Source of the DNA: Sinorhizobium fredii USDA 205
Lineage (GTDB): Bacteria > Pseudomonadota > Alphaproteobacteria > Rhizobiales > Rhizobiaceae
Length of the DNA stretch: 64,000 nt
NCBI RefSeq assembly: GCF_001461695.1
Contig: NZ_AUTC01000128.1
Coordinates: 1-64,000, forward strand
Direction of reading: 5' to 3'
The translations under genes and the position numbers were made by a program. The notes under the pieces are model-generated. The model was not told the DNA's origin, did no database searches, and saw nothing but the letters and a program-made list of their open reading frames with translations. This document shows, piece by piece, positions 1-9,409 of the stretch (within the stretch, counting starts at the first letter, position 1; every line of letters begins with the position of its first letter).

Positions 1-146
1 AACCTGCTCCGGCAGAATGCTTCAATTTAACCAGGAAAGGCTCTAAAGGGCACGCATGCTCAAGAATTAAGCGGGACCGCGACCCGTGTCCGCGCCACTT
101 GCCCATTATTCTTTGAAATCATGAGTTTTATTGCGCTGTTTGGAAC

Positions 147-162
147 TGGCACGCTTCCTGCT
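147..162 (+). promoter_or_regulatory. Sigma-54 (RpoN) promoter, -24/-12 type
   Basis: The stretch reads TGGCACG-CTTC-CTGCT, with the invariant GG (148-149) and GC (160-161) separated by exactly 10 bases. This matches the RpoN consensus TGGCAC-N5-TTGC closely. Transcription would begin near 173 and run into a hairpin-T-tract terminator rather than a long ORF. I do not see a convincing NtrC or NifA enhancer site in the 146 bases available upstream, so the activator is unknown. Confidence 0.65.
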
Positions 163-172
163 TCCCTATTGT

Positions 173-302
173 CGGTCCACAGAGGGGACTAAAAAAAGAC
201 AGCGCCCAAGAAGGTCGCGAAGCACAAGGGCCGCCACCGGCCGCCTGTGATCCCGGATGTACGGACACGGCGGCAGGCTGGCGGCCCTTCATTTTCTTGT
301 CT
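173..302 (+). ncRNA. Candidate sigma-54-dependent small RNA
   Basis: A transcript from the RpoN promoter would be about 115-130 nt. It contains an A-tract (191-197) and ends in a strong hairpin: 228-236 (GGGCCGCCA) pairs perfectly with 279-287 (TGGCGGCCC), and the inner arm 243-247 pairs with 274-278. The hairpin is followed by a T-rich run (288-302), as in a Rho-independent terminator. No ORF with a start codon and Shine-Dalgarno fits the interval; one frame is Lys/Arg-rich but has no start. Nitrogen-responsive small RNAs are known in Sinorhizobium (for example MmgR), but I cannot say this is one of them. Alternatively the hairpin terminates a gene lying left of the window. Confidence 0.5.
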
Positions 303-377
303 CTAACATTGGCGAAGCGTCCCGCCTCGATTATCTACTGCACAGGTTCCTTGAATCGGGTTCGGTTTGAGGATGAC

Positions 378-419
378 CTACAGCGCCGCGCGTCTTATCA
401 GACGCGCAAACGTCGCTTG
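378..419 (+). repeat. Partial RIME1 element (left palindrome only)
   Basis: The sequence begins CTACAGCGCCGCGCGTCT and contains the palindrome GCGCGTCT-TATC-AGACGCGC, identical in plan to the left half of the complete RIME1 copies at 13069 and 20028. The right half (TGCATGTCT palindrome) is missing. It lies 29 bases upstream of the Mrp start, so it would be part of that gene's leader. Confidence 0.75.
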
Positions 420-447
420 CCGACGAGACCAAAAACGAGAGGGCGAG

Positions 448-1599
448 ATGCCGGACGTAACCACGGAAATGGTTCTTGAAAAGCTGCGAAGTGTGCGCGG
501 CCCGGACATGGAGGGCAACATCGTCGATCTTGGACTGGTCTCCGATGTGTTCATTTCCGACGGCAAGGTCTATTTCTCGATCACCGTGCCGGCGAACCGC
601 GCAAAAGAGCTCGAACCGATGCGCGCCGCTGCCGAACGAGTCGTTCGCGAGATACCGGGTGTGAAGGCGGCGATGGTGGCGCTGACCGCCGACCGCAAGG
701 CGGCGCCTCAGGCGGCCCCTGTACAGCGGCCGGCGCCGCCGTCCGGGCACGCACATGCTCCGCGACCGGCCGGCGGCGCGCCGGCAAAGGCGGGTATTCC
801 GGGCGTTGGCGCCATCATTGCGGTCGCCTCCGGCAAGGGCGGCGTCGGCAAGTCGACGACGTCGGTAAACCTGGCCTTGGCGCTGCAGGCGAATGGTCTG
901 AAGGTCGGGCTGCTCGACGCCGATATCTATGGCCCGTCGATGCCGCGCCTCCTGAAGATTTCCGGGCGCCCGCAACAGATCGAGGGACGGCTCATCCGGC
1001 CGATGGAAAATTACGGGCTGCGGGTAATGTCTATGGGCTTCCTCGTCGACGAGGAGGTCGCGATGATCTGGCGCGGTCCGATGATCCAGTCCGCTTTGCT
1101 GCAGATGCTGCGCGAGGTGGCCTGGGGCGAACTCGACGTGCTCGTCGTCGACATGCCGCCCGGCACCGGCGATGCGCAATTGACGATGGCCCAGCAGGTG
1201 CCGCTCGCCGGCGCTGTCATCGTGTCGACGCCGCAGGACCTCGCTCTTGCCGACGCGCGCAAGGGCATTACGATGTTCCGCAAGGTCGAGGTTCCGGTGC
1301 TCGGAATCGTTGAGAACATGAGCTATTTCGTCGCCCCGGACACGGGCAACCGCTACGACATTTTCGGTCATGGCGGTGCCCGCAAGGAGGCTGAGCGGAT
1401 TGGCGTGCCCTTCCTCGGCGAAGTCCCGCTCACCATGGGGATCCGGGAAACCTCGGATGCAGGCACACCTCTGGTGGTTTCCGATCCCGACGGCGAGGTG
1501 GCGCGCATCTACCGCGGTATCGCCGAACGCGTCTGGGAGCAGCTCTCAACTGGCCAGGGGAGTAAAAGCCGCACAATGCCGAACATCGTCTTCGAATAG
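448..1599 (+). CDS. mrp: Mrp/ApbC-type P-loop ATPase, Fe-S cluster carrier family
   Basis: The protein is 383 aa, cytoplasmic, and of the Mrp/NBP35 family that carries and delivers Fe-S clusters. An N-terminal DUF59 (MIP18-like) domain covers about residues 1-80, followed by a Pro/Ala-rich linker. The deviant Walker A loop GKGGVGKST lies at 129-137, followed by DIYGPSMPR. The ATG at 448 is preceded by GAGGGCGAG; an in-frame start further upstream would lie before the RIME1 remnant and give a non-homologous extension. The CxxC pair that normally bridges the cluster, expected after ENMSYF, is replaced by APDT (296-299). Family assignment is firm; how this variant holds a cluster is uncertain. 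Confidence 0.93.
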   Translation: MPDVTTEMVLEKLRSVRGPDMEGNIVDLGLVSDVFISDGKVYFSITVPANRAKELEPMRAAAERVVREIPGVKAAMVALTADRKAAPQAAPVQRPAPPSGHAHAPRPAGGAPAKAGIPGVGAIIAVASGKGGVGKSTTSVNLALALQANGLKVGLLDADIYGPSMPRLLKISGRPQQIEGRLIRPMENYGLRVMSMGFLVDEEVAMIWRGPMIQSALLQMLREVAWGELDVLVVDMPPGTGDAQLTMAQQVPLAGAVIVSTPQDLALADARKGITMFRKVEVPVLGIVENMSYFVAPDTGNRYDIFGHGGARKEAERIGVPFLGEVPLTMGIRETSDAGTPLVVSDPDGEVARIYRGIAERVWEQLSTGQGSKSRTMPNIVFE

Positions 1600-1943
1600 A
1601 CCCTCGGTGCGTCGCCTTTGGAGCCCATGCTTTTCTTTCACAAGAGCATACCGCTTGCGGGAATTTTGAAGTAGGGTCCGGCCCCGTTCGGAACGAGACG
1701 TGAGGTGCCGCCGAGGTCGGCATGCGCAAGAAGCATTGATTTTAGCCGGGCGTTGCGCCATATGCCTTGCCGCTCGCGCAGAGGCAGGTGCAGAGCGCTC
1801 CTCGCCGGAGATTTCTGTCCTGACGACGACCAAGCGGAGATGTCGTGGGGCGGAAGTCTGCATCAGATGAATCGGCATTGTGGAAATCCTGTGGCGGCTG
1901 ATCGTTTCAATCCCTCATGGTTCGTCCTTCAAAAGGCGGCCGC
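1600..1943. other. Intergenic region upstream of corA
   Basis: This is 344 bases between mrp and corA with no ORF showing a believable start and coding bias. A short hairpin (TGCCG/CGGCA) lies near 1709-1723. I see no terminator with a T-tract and no clear -35/-10 pair; it presumably holds the corA promoter. Confidence 0.4.
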
Positions 1944-2921
1944 ATGATCTCAGGATATTGCTTCGATGGCCAAGCCGTCGCTCTCTCGACGGCGGAACCA
2001 CCAGCCGCCCTGCGCCCGGAAATCGTCTGGATCGACCTCGTCGAGCCGACCAGGGACGAAGAACTGATGATGGAGGGGCTGCTCGGAATTTCCATTCCGA
2101 CGCGGGACGACCTCAAGGGCATAGAGCCGTCGAGCCGCCTTTATGTCGAGGACGGCGCCGTCTTCATGACCGCCTCGCTGATCTATCGCAGCGAGACGCA
2201 GATCCCCGGCCTGACGGACGTCGGCTTCATTCTTTCCGGCGGCCGGCTGGTGACGATCCGCTACGCGGAGCCGCGCGTCTTCGGCCTCTTCAAGGCTGGC
2301 TTGCATCGGATTCCCGGTGGCTGCCGGAACGGCGTGGTGATCCTGACCCGGCTGCTCGAAACGATCTCCGACCGGACTTCTGAAATTCTGGAGCAGGCCG
2401 TAGACAAGATCGACGACTTGTCGATCGAGGTGTTCGGCGACCGGACTGCGGGCCGGCGCAGGCCGCCGCAACTGCTCGAGGCGCGCCTGCGCGACGTGGC
2501 GGGCTTTCACAGGCTGGTTGCGAAGACGCGCGACAGCCTTGCTTCACTGTCGAGGCTTCTCACCTTCCTCTACACCGTGCCGGAAGTGCAGGAGGACAAG
2601 TATAGCCGCGAGCTTTGCCGTACGATCTCCAGGGACATCCAATCGCTCTCCGAACATGCGGCCTTCATCTCCGGCAACATTACCTTCTTGCTCGATGCCT
2701 CGCTCGGTCTCATCAATGTCGAGCAGAATGCCATCATCAAGATCTTCTCGATCGCTTCCGTCGTACTGCTGCCGCCGACGCTGGTCGCATCCGTCTATGG
2801 CATGAATTTCCGGATCATGCCGGAACTCGAATGGCAGTTCGGCTATCCCTGGGCGCTGGGGGCCATGGTGCTTTCGGCAATCATCCCGTTTTTCTTCTTT
2901 CGCTGGAAAGGCTGGCTCTAG
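1944..2921 (+). CDS. corA: CorA family magnesium transporter
   Basis: This 325-aa inner-membrane divalent cation channel of the CorA type moves Mg2+ (possibly Co2+ or Ni2+). It has a long cytoplasmic N-terminal alpha/beta and helical domain and two C-terminal transmembrane helices. The signature YGMN (285-288) sits at the end of TM1, and the protein ends in Lys/Trp-rich residues. I chose ATG 1944 (MISGYCFDG), which starts the conserved domain; an upstream ATG at 1917 would add nine residues. kup follows after 15 bases, so the two ion transporters may be co-transcribed. Confidence 0.92.
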   Translation: MISGYCFDGQAVALSTAEPPAALRPEIVWIDLVEPTRDEELMMEGLLGISIPTRDDLKGIEPSSRLYVEDGAVFMTASLIYRSETQIPGLTDVGFILSGGRLVTIRYAEPRVFGLFKAGLHRIPGGCRNGVVILTRLLETISDRTSEILEQAVDKIDDLSIEVFGDRTAGRRRPPQLLEARLRDVAGFHRLVAKTRDSLASLSRLLTFLYTVPEVQEDKYSRELCRTISRDIQSLSEHAAFISGNITFLLDASLGLINVEQNAIIKIFSIASVVLLPPTLVASVYGMNFRIMPELEWQFGYPWALGAMVLSAIIPFFFFRWKGWL

Positions 2922-2936
2922 AAGCCTGTTGAATGC

Positions 2937-4838
2937 ATGTCTCAATCGTCTGCGCCTGCCGTGCATGGAGCTGAAAATACGCGCCGCCTGCTTGCTTTGG
3001 CGCTCGGGTCCATCGGCGTCGTCTATGGCGATATCGGCACGAGCCCGCTCTACGCTTTCCGCGAAGCGCTGCGCCCGGTTGCGCATGACGGCGTGACGGA
3101 CGTGGAGATCATCGGTCTCATCTCGCTGATGATCTGGTCGTTGACGATCATCGTGACGATCAAATACGTGCTCTTCCTGTTGCGGGCCGACAACCAGGGG
3201 GAGGGCGGGACGCTCTCCCTGCTGGCCCTGTTGATGAAGACGGCCAACGGCCACACCTGGATTCTGTTCTTCATGGGCGTCGCCGGAGCGGCGCTCTTCA
3301 TCGGCGACGCGATGATCACGCCGGCGCTCTCGGTTCTCTCTGCTGTCGAGGGCCTGAAGCTGGTGACGCCGGCGCTGTCGGACTATGTCGTCCCGATCGC
3401 CGTCGTCATCCTGCTGCTCCTGTTTGCCGTGCAATCGAAGGGAACGGCGGCCGTCTCCAACTTCTTCGGGCCGATCACGCTCGTCTGGTTCCTGGTGATG
3501 GGCGGCATCGGCCTCGTCCACATCGCCGACGATCTGTCGATCTTCTCCGCTTTCAACCCGCTCTACGCCGCAACCTTCCTGTTCAACGAAGGCTATGTCG
3601 GCATCATCGTCTTGGGGGCCGTATTCCTGACGGTGACCGGCGCCGAAGCGCTCTATGCCGACCTCGGCCATTTCGGTCGGCGGCCGATCCAATGGGCCTG
3701 GTTCGTCATCGTCTTTCCGGCCCTTACCCTGAACTATCTCGGCCAGGGGGCCTTTATCCTCGAGCATCCCGAGGCGATGTCCGACCCGTTCTTCCTGATG
3801 TTCCCGAAGTGGGCGCTGCTTCCCGTCGTCATTCTGGCGACGGCCGCGACCATCATCGCCAGCCAGGCGGTCATTACCGGTGCTTTTTCGCTGACGCGCC
3901 AGGCGATCCATCTCGGCTTCCTGCCGCGCATGGCGATTTTCCACACGTCGGAGACCCATACAGGGCAGATCTACCTGCCGAACGTCAACACGTTGCTGAT
4001 GTTCGGGGTTATGGCTCTCGTCTTCGTCTTCGGTTCGTCCGAAGCGCTCGCCACCGCCTACGGCATTTCCGTCACCGGCGCCATGGTGGTGACCACCATG
4101 CTTGCCTTCGAGTTTCTGCGCGCCCGCTGGAACTGGTCGGCCTGGTGGGCTGCCGCCGCGCTGCTGCCGCTCCTGGCGCTGGAGTTGGTCTTCCTCGGCG
4201 CCAACATGCTGAAGATCCACGATGGCGGCTATGTGCCGATCCTGATCGCGGCGACCTTCATCATCGTCATGTGGACTTGGAAGCGCGGCACCGAGATCCT
4301 CCACGCCAAGACGCGGCACATCGACATTCCGCTGGCGAGCTTCATCAAGTCGATCGAACGCAAGAGCGAGCATGCGCCTGTCGCGGTGCCCGGGACGGCA
4401 ATCTTTCTGACGAGCGACCCGGATTCGACGCCCGCCGCGCTGCTGCACAACATCAAGCACAACCACGTCCTTCACCAGCAGAACTTCGTCCTGACGGTCC
4501 GCACCGCCAATACCCCGAAGGTACCGAAGGAAGAGCGTGTCAGCGTCCGGCCGTTGTCGGAACGCTTCACGCTGCTCGAGATGAAGTTCGGTTACATGGA
4601 GACGCAGAACGTGTCGCAGGCGCTCGGCCTTTTCCGCAAGTCGGGCCTGAAGTTCGATATCATGTCGACATCCTTCTATCTCGGCCGCCGCAAGCTGGTG
4701 CCCGATGCCCAGTCCGGAATGCCGCATTGGCAGGATCGCCTTTTCATCGCGCTCGCCAACGCGGCCATCGATCCGTCCGATTATTTCCGCCTGCCGACCA
4801 ACCGCGTCGTCGAACTCGGCTCCCACGTGATCATCTGA
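2937..4838 (+). CDS. kup: Kup family low-affinity potassium uptake protein
   Basis: The protein is 633 aa, the usual size for Kup/HAK/KUP K+:H+ symporters. The N-terminal signature [12 protein letters not shown] (about residues 26-37) opens the first of roughly twelve transmembrane segments (to about residue 430), followed by a cytoplasmic C-terminal domain of about 170 residues. The gene sits 15 bases after corA. The Shine-Dalgarno is weak, so translation may depend on coupling to corA. A 9-bp inverted repeat 22 bases after the stop may end the transcript. Confidence 0.96.
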   Translation: MSQSSAPAVHGAENTRRLLALALGSIGVVYGDIGTSPLYAFREALRPVAHDGVTDVEIIGLISLMIWSLTIIVTIKYVLFLLRADNQGEGGTLSLLALLMKTANGHTWILFFMGVAGAALFIGDAMITPALSVLSAVEGLKLVTPALSDYVVPIAVVILLLLFAVQSKGTAAVSNFFGPITLVWFLVMGGIGLVHIADDLSIFSAFNPLYAATFLFNEGYVGIIVLGAVFLTVTGAEALYADLGHFGRRPIQWAWFVIVFPALTLNYLGQGAFILEHPEAMSDPFFLMFPKWALLPVVILATAATIIASQAVITGAFSLTRQAIHLGFLPRMAIFHTSETHTGQIYLPNVNTLLMFGVMALVFVFGSSEALATAYGISVTGAMVVTTMLAFEFLRARWNWSAWWAAAALLPLLALELVFLGANMLKIHDGGYVPILIAATFIIVMWTWKRGTEILHAKTRHIDIPLASFIKSIERKSEHAPVAVPGTAIFLTSDPDSTPAALLHNIKHNHVLHQQNFVLTVRTANTPKVPKEERVSVRPLSERFTLLEMKFGYMETQNVSQALGLFRKSGLKFDIMSTSFYLGRRKLVPDAQSGMPHWQDRLFIALANAAIDPSDYFRLPTNRVVELGSHVII

Positions 4839-4860
4839 CGAGCCTTCGCCGGACTGCTCC

Positions 4861-4887
4861 GCATTAACCAAACATCAAGGTTAATGC
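4861..4887 (+). terminator. Perfect inverted repeat downstream of kup
   Basis: GCATTAACC (4861-4869) pairs with GGTTAATGC (4879-4887) around a 9-base loop, followed by TTCATTTTC. It could be a weak terminator for kup. The AT-rich, perfectly symmetric arms could equally be a protein-binding operator for the hydrolase gene that starts at 5027. Confidence 0.4.
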
Positions 4888-5026
4888 TTCATTTTCGAGG
4901 CTCAAACGGAGCGATCGTGGTCAACCCGGACGCTTCAAGATCTTAGCATCCCTGCATGGCATCTTCAGGCCCGCTTCCTGCCGGCTTGCGAGAACGCGTG
5001 CGCGAGTAAGAGTTGCGTGGAGCTGT

Positions 5027-6208
5027 ATGATGCGTAGGAGTGAGAAGCCGCGTCGCAAGTTTCGCATGTCCCTCTCGGCCTGGCGCGCCCCGGCGATCAT
5101 CGGCCTGGCCATTTTCCTCGGCTTTCCATCGGTCGCTGCCTATTCCGATCTCGCCACGTTTCTTTCCGGCATCAACCGCGGCGGCGAGCGTTGGCGCATG
5201 TATCTGACCCGGTCTCCGGCCGGATCGGTTCACGACGCCGACATGGTGTTTGCCGATCCGGTCACGACCGGCGGTCTCGACGGCGGAGCCGGCATGACGC
5301 TTTCCGACGGCAGGCGCGTGGCCCTGACCGCCGAATCGAAGCATCAAGGGGGAGCGCCCGATGAGGACCGCGTCACCCGCAAGCTGAAGAAGGGGCGGAT
5401 CGTTGCCGTCAGCCCGGTCACGCCGCCAAAGGATTTCAGCGCCGGCTCGATCCTCAAGCGCACGAGCTTCCTGATGGAGCCCGATTTCGATGGGGCCGAG
5501 AAGATGGCCTTCGCCAATCCGAAGATCAAAGGCAAGGAAATCGAAATCGCCACGGCCTTCTACCGGAAGAAGCCGCCGAAGCCGGACCCGGGCGTTTCGC
5601 CGATGCTCGCCAAGCTGGTGACCAACCGCGAGGCGGATATCCTCGCAACCGCCTATGTCCGGCCGGAGCCGGACTATGCGCGTGAATCGCCTTTCGATTC
5701 GATCCTCCGCGAAGACAAGACTGGCGGGCGCTTCATCCCGGATATCGCCCCCGACGATCATGCCTGGGCCGCGACCGCCTTGCCAGGGACGGTGTTCAGC
5801 AAGGAGGAGCAGACCTGCCTTGCCGAAGGCATCTACTTCGAGGCGCGGAGCGAGTCCGTGAAGGGCCAGGCGGCGGTCGCCCAGGTGATTCTCAACCGGG
5901 TACGCAACCCGACCTATCCGAAAACGATCTGCGGCGTGGTCTATCAGAACAAGGCGTGGCGCAATCGCTGCCAATTCTCGTTTGCCTGCGACGTGATCCG
6001 CGATCTCATTTATTCGCGTTCGCATTGGAAGACGGCGAAGGAGGTCGCGATGGCCGTCACCGCCGGAAAGATCTGGCTGCCGGAAGTCGGCTCGGCGACG
6101 CATTACCATGCCACCTATGTGAAGCCCGCCTGGGCGAAGACCATGAAGCGGGTGGGGCAGATCGGCCTGCACATCTTCTATCGGACCTATGGCGGCGGCT
6201 GGAGCTGA
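5027..6208 (+). CDS. SleB-like cell wall hydrolase (Hydrolase_2 domain)
   Basis: This 393-aa protein is anchored or exported by one N-terminal hydrophobic segment (about residues 22-40). The C-terminal third (from about residue 260) is the cell wall hydrolase domain of the SleB/CwlJ type: CLAEGIYFEARSE with the catalytic Glu, then QAAVAQVILNRV, then ICGVVYQN, ending FYRTYGGGWS. It should cleave peptidoglycan glycan strands in the periplasm. The middle region (residues 60-250) is of unknown function. A GTGGAGC ribosome site precedes the tandem ATGs at 5027/5030. Confidence 0.85.
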   Translation: MMRRSEKPRRKFRMSLSAWRAPAIIGLAIFLGFPSVAAYSDLATFLSGINRGGERWRMYLTRSPAGSVHDADMVFADPVTTGGLDGGAGMTLSDGRRVALTAESKHQGGAPDEDRVTRKLKKGRIVAVSPVTPPKDFSAGSILKRTSFLMEPDFDGAEKMAFANPKIKGKEIEIATAFYRKKPPKPDPGVSPMLAKLVTNREADILATAYVRPEPDYARESPFDSILREDKTGGRFIPDIAPDDHAWAATALPGTVFSKEEQTCLAEGIYFEARSESVKGQAAVAQVILNRVRNPTYPKTICGVVYQNKAWRNRCQFSFACDVIRDLIYSRSHWKTAKEVAMAVTAGKIWLPEVGSATHYHATYVKPAWAKTMKRVGQIGLHIFYRTYGGGWS

Positions 6209-6367
6209 TCGGCAGCCTCGATTCCGCACAACTGGGCCTGCAAAGCGAAGGCAAGCTCCGGCGAACGGGAGCGATTCCCGTTGCAGCTTTGTCGCAGGTG
6301 CCGAAAAATTCTCTTAAGTAATTGAAATTATGTAGAAATATTGTCCACCTTGAATGCCCCTGCATGC

Positions 6368-6396
6368 CTTGACTATGCGGGTGCCTAAAACTATGT
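6368..6396 (+). promoter_or_regulatory. Housekeeping sigma-70 promoter of the atp (F0) operon
   Basis: CTTGAC (6368-6373), 17 bases, then CTATGT (6391-6396). This is essentially the Sinorhizobium consensus CTTGAC-N17-CTATAT. It gives a leader of about 90 bases before the GTG of atpI, and no other gene lies between. Confidence 0.7.
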
Positions 6397-6495
6397 TGCG
6401 CCCGACTTCAAATGAGGCCGAACCGTGGCTTGAGCACCGGCCGTTTGTATGACCGAGATCGCGTTCGACCGCGTGGGGCTGCAAAGGGGAGCCAT

Positions 6496-6855
6496 GTGAC
6501 GGAGAAGCCGGAAGAAAGCCTGGAAGCGCGGCTGAAGCGCCTTGGTGAGAACATCGCGTCGAAGCGCGTGGATGCTTCGGACGAGGCCGAGGTTCGCAGT
6601 GCAGAGAGCCGCAAGGGCTACGCAGCAGCGATGAAGCTCTCGAGTGAGTTCATCGCCGGCATCGTGGTCGGGGCGTTCCTGGGCTATCTTTTGGACCATT
6701 TTGCGGGTACAGGGCCGTGGGGCATGATCGTCCTCCTGCTTCTCGGTTTCTGTGCCGGCGTCTTGAACGTGTTGCGTTCTGCCGGTCTGGTGGCGACACC
6801 CGACCAGCACGGAGGCAGCCCTGGGAATAGCAAGAAGGACGGTGACGGCGCCTGA
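6496..6855 (+). CDS. atpI: ATP synthase protein I (AtpI/AtpQ family)
   Basis: This 119-aa membrane protein encoded at the head of F0 operons assists assembly of the c-ring or supplies Mg2+. An N-terminal charged stretch (about 45 residues) is followed by two transmembrane segments ([16 protein letters not shown] and [18 protein letters not shown]). I place the start at GTG 6496 because AAAGGGGA lies just upstream; an ATG at 6412 lacks such a site and would add unrelated residues. atpB starts 61 bases downstream. Confidence 0.85.
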   Translation: MTEKPEESLEARLKRLGENIASKRVDASDEAEVRSAESRKGYAAAMKLSSEFIAGIVVGAFLGYLLDHFAGTGPWGMIVLLLLGFCAGVLNVLRSAGLVATPDQHGGSPGNSKKDGDGA

Positions 6856-6916
6856 AGCGTCGTCCGTAAAGAACACGGTTTCCGCTTGCGGGCGGGCAGA
6901 ACGAAAGAGAAGCGCG

Positions 6917-7669
6917 GTGTCAAACGATCCGACCCACCAGTTCCTGGTCAACAAGATTGTCCCGATCGAGATTGGCGGAATTGACTTTTCCTTCACCAAT
7001 GCGTCGCTGTTCATGGTGGCGACCGTCAGCGCGGCCGCAGGCTTTCTTTATCTGACCACCTCTCAGCGAGGTGTCATCCCGACGCGCATGCAGTCGGTCT
7101 CGGAACTGTCCTATGAATTCATCGCCTCGATGCTGCGCGAAGGGGCGGGCAGCCATGGCATGAAGTTCTTCCCGATGGTCTTCTCGCTGTTCATGTTCAT
7201 CCTGACGGCGAACCTGCTCGGCATGTTCCCGTATTTCTTCACCGTCACCAGCCAGATTATCGTGACCTTCGCGCTTGCCGTCTTCGTGGTCGGCACGGTC
7301 ATCCTCTACGGATTCTACAAGCATGGGCTGGGGTTCCTGAAGCTCTTCGTGCCGCATGGCGTGCCGGGCGCGCTTCTGCCGCTGGTCGTCACGATCGAAG
7401 TCATCTCGTTCCTTTCCCGTCCCATCAGCCTCTCGGTCCGTCTCTTCGCCAACATGCTGGCCGGCCACATCACGCTGAAGGTCTTCGCAGGCTTCGTCGC
7501 TTCGCTCAGCGCTTTTGGTGCGCTCGGCATCGGCGGCGCGATCCTGCCGCTCATCATGACCGTCGCTCTCACCGGTCTTGAATTCCTGGTCGCCTTCCTC
7601 CAGGCCTATGTCTTTGCAGTGCTGACCTGCATGTACCTCAACGACGCCGTCCATCCGGGAAGCCACTAA
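6917..7669 (+). CDS. atpB: F0F1 ATP synthase subunit a
   Basis: This 250-aa integral membrane subunit forms the proton half-channels next to the c-ring. The diagnostic [12 protein letters not shown] segment holds the essential Arg, and the C-terminal helix reads [18 protein letters not shown]. The start is GTG 6917 ([13 protein letters not shown]), with GAAAGAGAAG upstream. An ATG at 6842 overlaps atpI and would add 25 residues of poor quality. Confidence 0.95.
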   Translation: MSNDPTHQFLVNKIVPIEIGGIDFSFTNASLFMVATVSAAAGFLYLTTSQRGVIPTRMQSVSELSYEFIASMLREGAGSHGMKFFPMVFSLFMFILTANLLGMFPYFFTVTSQIIVTFALAVFVVGTVILYGFYKHGLGFLKLFVPHGVPGALLPLVVTIEVISFLSRPISLSVRLFANMLAGHITLKVFAGFVASLSAFGALGIGGAILPLIMTVALTGLEFLVAFLQAYVFAVLTCMYLNDAVHPGSH

Positions 7670-7753
7670 GGAATACAGTCGCTTGCTTCCGGTCGGCTGA
7701 AGCCGCCGGAGGCACAAATCCAAGCCGCAACACCATTTCGAAGGAGTTCAATC

Positions 7754-7981
7754 ATGGAAGCGGAAGCAGCAAAGTTCATCGGTGCAGGTCTTGCATGCCT
7801 TGGTATGGCCGGCACGGCTCTCGGCCTCGGCAACATCTTCGGCAGCTACCTCTCCGGCGCTCTGCGCAATCCGTCGGCTGCTGACGGCCAGTTCGGCCGC
7901 CTCGTATTCGGCTTCGCCGTTACGGAAGCTCTGGGCATCTTCTCGCTGCTCGTAGCCCTGCTCCTCCTTTTCGCCGTCTAA
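7754..7981 (+). CDS. atpE: F0F1 ATP synthase subunit c
   Basis: The protein is 75 aa, a two-helix hairpin that makes the proton-driven rotor ring. It has the Gly-rich first helix ([15 protein letters not shown]), the polar loop RNPSA, and the proton-carrying Glu58 in VTEALGIF. Glu rather than Asp is usual in alphaproteobacteria. AAGGAG precedes the ATG. Confidence 0.97.
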   Translation: MEAEAAKFIGAGLACLGMAGTALGLGNIFGSYLSGALRNPSAADGQFGRLVFGFAVTEALGIFSLLVALLLLFAV

Positions 7982-8056
7982 TAGCGGTGGAAGTTTCGGC
8001 CGCGATCCCCCGGGATCGCGGCCGCGCATATTCTTGAGTGCACCTTGGAGGTGAGC

Positions 8057-8674
8057 ATGTTTGTGACCGCGGCCTATGCCCAGCAGTCAACCACCACTGA
8101 AGGCGCCGAAGCACACGATGCCCCTGCGGCCGGTGAGGTGCACACCGAAACGGGTGTGGCCCACGAAGCCGAGCATGGTTCCGGCGTGTTCCCGCCCTTC
8201 GATTCGTCCCATTTCGCGTCGCAGCTGCTCTGGCTGGCGATCACCTTCGGGCTTTTCTATCTTTTGATGTCGAAGGTCATCATTCCGCGTATCGGTGGGA
8301 TTCTGGCAAAGCGCCATGACCGCATCGCCCAGGATCTCGATGAAGCCTCCCGCCTGAAGGGCGAGGCCGATGCGGCGATCGCTTCCTACGAGCAGGAACT
8401 GGCGAACGCCAGGACCAAAGGCCATTCGATCGCAGACACGGCCCGCGAAGAGGCCAAGAGCAAGGCCACTGCCGACCGCGCTGCCGTCGAAGCCGATCTC
8501 ACAAAGAAGATCACCGCTGCCGAAACGCGCATCGCCGATATCAAATCCAAGGCGCTTGCCGATGTCGGCGCGATAGCAGAGGAGACGGCGACGGCCGTCG
8601 TCAAGCAATTGATCGGGGGAAACGTCACCAAGACCGAGATCGCCGCGGCGGTCAAGGCTTCGGCCGGCAACTGA
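8057..8674 (+). CDS. atpF': F0F1 ATP synthase subunit b' (second peripheral stalk chain)
   Basis: This 205-aa peripheral-stalk chain has one transmembrane segment (about residues 60-80, [19 protein letters not shown]) followed by a long charged coiled coil. The start at ATG 8057 has a perfect GGAGGTGA eight bases upstream. The N-terminal extension is rich in Ala, Glu and His (residues 12-50), which is longer than in the paralogous b chain. It pairs with atpF 13 bases downstream to form the b/b' heterodimer known from alphaproteobacteria and photosynthetic bacteria. Confidence 0.92.
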   Translation: MFVTAAYAQQSTTTEGAEAHDAPAAGEVHTETGVAHEAEHGSGVFPPFDSSHFASQLLWLAITFGLFYLLMSKVIIPRIGGILAKRHDRIAQDLDEASRLKGEADAAIASYEQELANARTKGHSIADTAREEAKSKATADRAAVEADLTKKITAAETRIADIKSKALADVGAIAEETATAVVKQLIGGNVTKTEIAAAVKASAGN

Positions 8675-8687
8675 GGAGCAAGCAACA

Positions 8688-9173
8688 ATGGCACTTGATG
8701 CGACTTTCTACGCCCTTGTCGGCCTGATCCTATTCCTCGCCCTCATTGCCTATCTCAAGGTGCCGGGCAAGATCGCCGAAGCGCTCGACGCACGCGCCGA
8801 CAAGATCGGCAACGAACTGGCAGAAGCCAAGCGCCTGCGCGAAGAGGCCCAGAGCCTGGTTGCCGAGTACCAGCGCAAGCGCAAGGATGCCGAGGCGGAC
8901 GCCGCCAACATCGTTGCCGCCGCCCAGCGCGAGGCGGAGATGCTGACGGCCGAAGCCAAGCAGAAGACCGAGGACTATGTCGCCCGCCGTACGGCGCTTT
9001 CCGAACAGAAGATCAAGCAGGCCGAGAGCGACGCGATCAACGCGGTTCGCACGGCGGCTGTTGATCTCGCGATCAGCGCGGCGGAAAAAGTGCTTGCGGC
9101 AAAAACCGACGCCACCGCTCAGGAAACGCTGTTCAAGCAGGCGCTTGGCGAGGTCAAGGGACGCCTTAACTAG
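8688..9173 (+). CDS. atpF: F0F1 ATP synthase subunit b
   Basis: The protein is 161 aa: an N-terminal transmembrane segment (residues 5-23) and then an Ala/Glu/Lys-rich right-handed coiled coil that reaches F1. It is the last gene of the F0 operon; the F1 genes (atpHAGDC) are not in this window, the usual split arrangement in rhizobia. A clear terminator follows at 9202. Confidence 0.95.
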   Translation: MALDATFYALVGLILFLALIAYLKVPGKIAEALDARADKIGNELAEAKRLREEAQSLVAEYQRKRKDAEADAANIVAAAQREAEMLTAEAKQKTEDYVARRTALSEQKIKQAESDAINAVRTAAVDLAISAAEKVLAAKTDATAQETLFKQALGEVKGRLN

Positions 9174-9201
9174 GCTCCAGCACAATTCGTGAAGTTGAGA
9201 G

Positions 9202-9225
9202 CCCCGCCGCCGAGCGGGGTTTTTC
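9202..9225 (+). terminator. Rho-independent terminator of the F0 operon
   Basis: CCCCGC (9202-9207), loop CGCCGA, GCGGGG (9214-9219), then a TTTTT tract. It lies 29 bases after the atpF stop. Confidence 0.85.
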
Positions 9226-9409
9226 TATTGGGGGAGTGTGTGTCGAGCTATTCGTAAGCTGCCTGCTACGCGGAGAAAGCTGACGCTCAACAGCAGGAAC
9301 GTATCCTTTGCGCTGGAGTTGAACTGACGGCGAGGACTAACGCGAGCATCGGTGTCGGAATCTCGATTAGCCAACCGTCTTCAAGACAGACAAGCTATGG
9401 AGAGCAACG

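Noticed and set aside
2544..4871. A 775-codon minus-strand open frame over corA and kup
   Set aside because: Antisense artefact: both plus-strand genes are clear transporters with family motifs.
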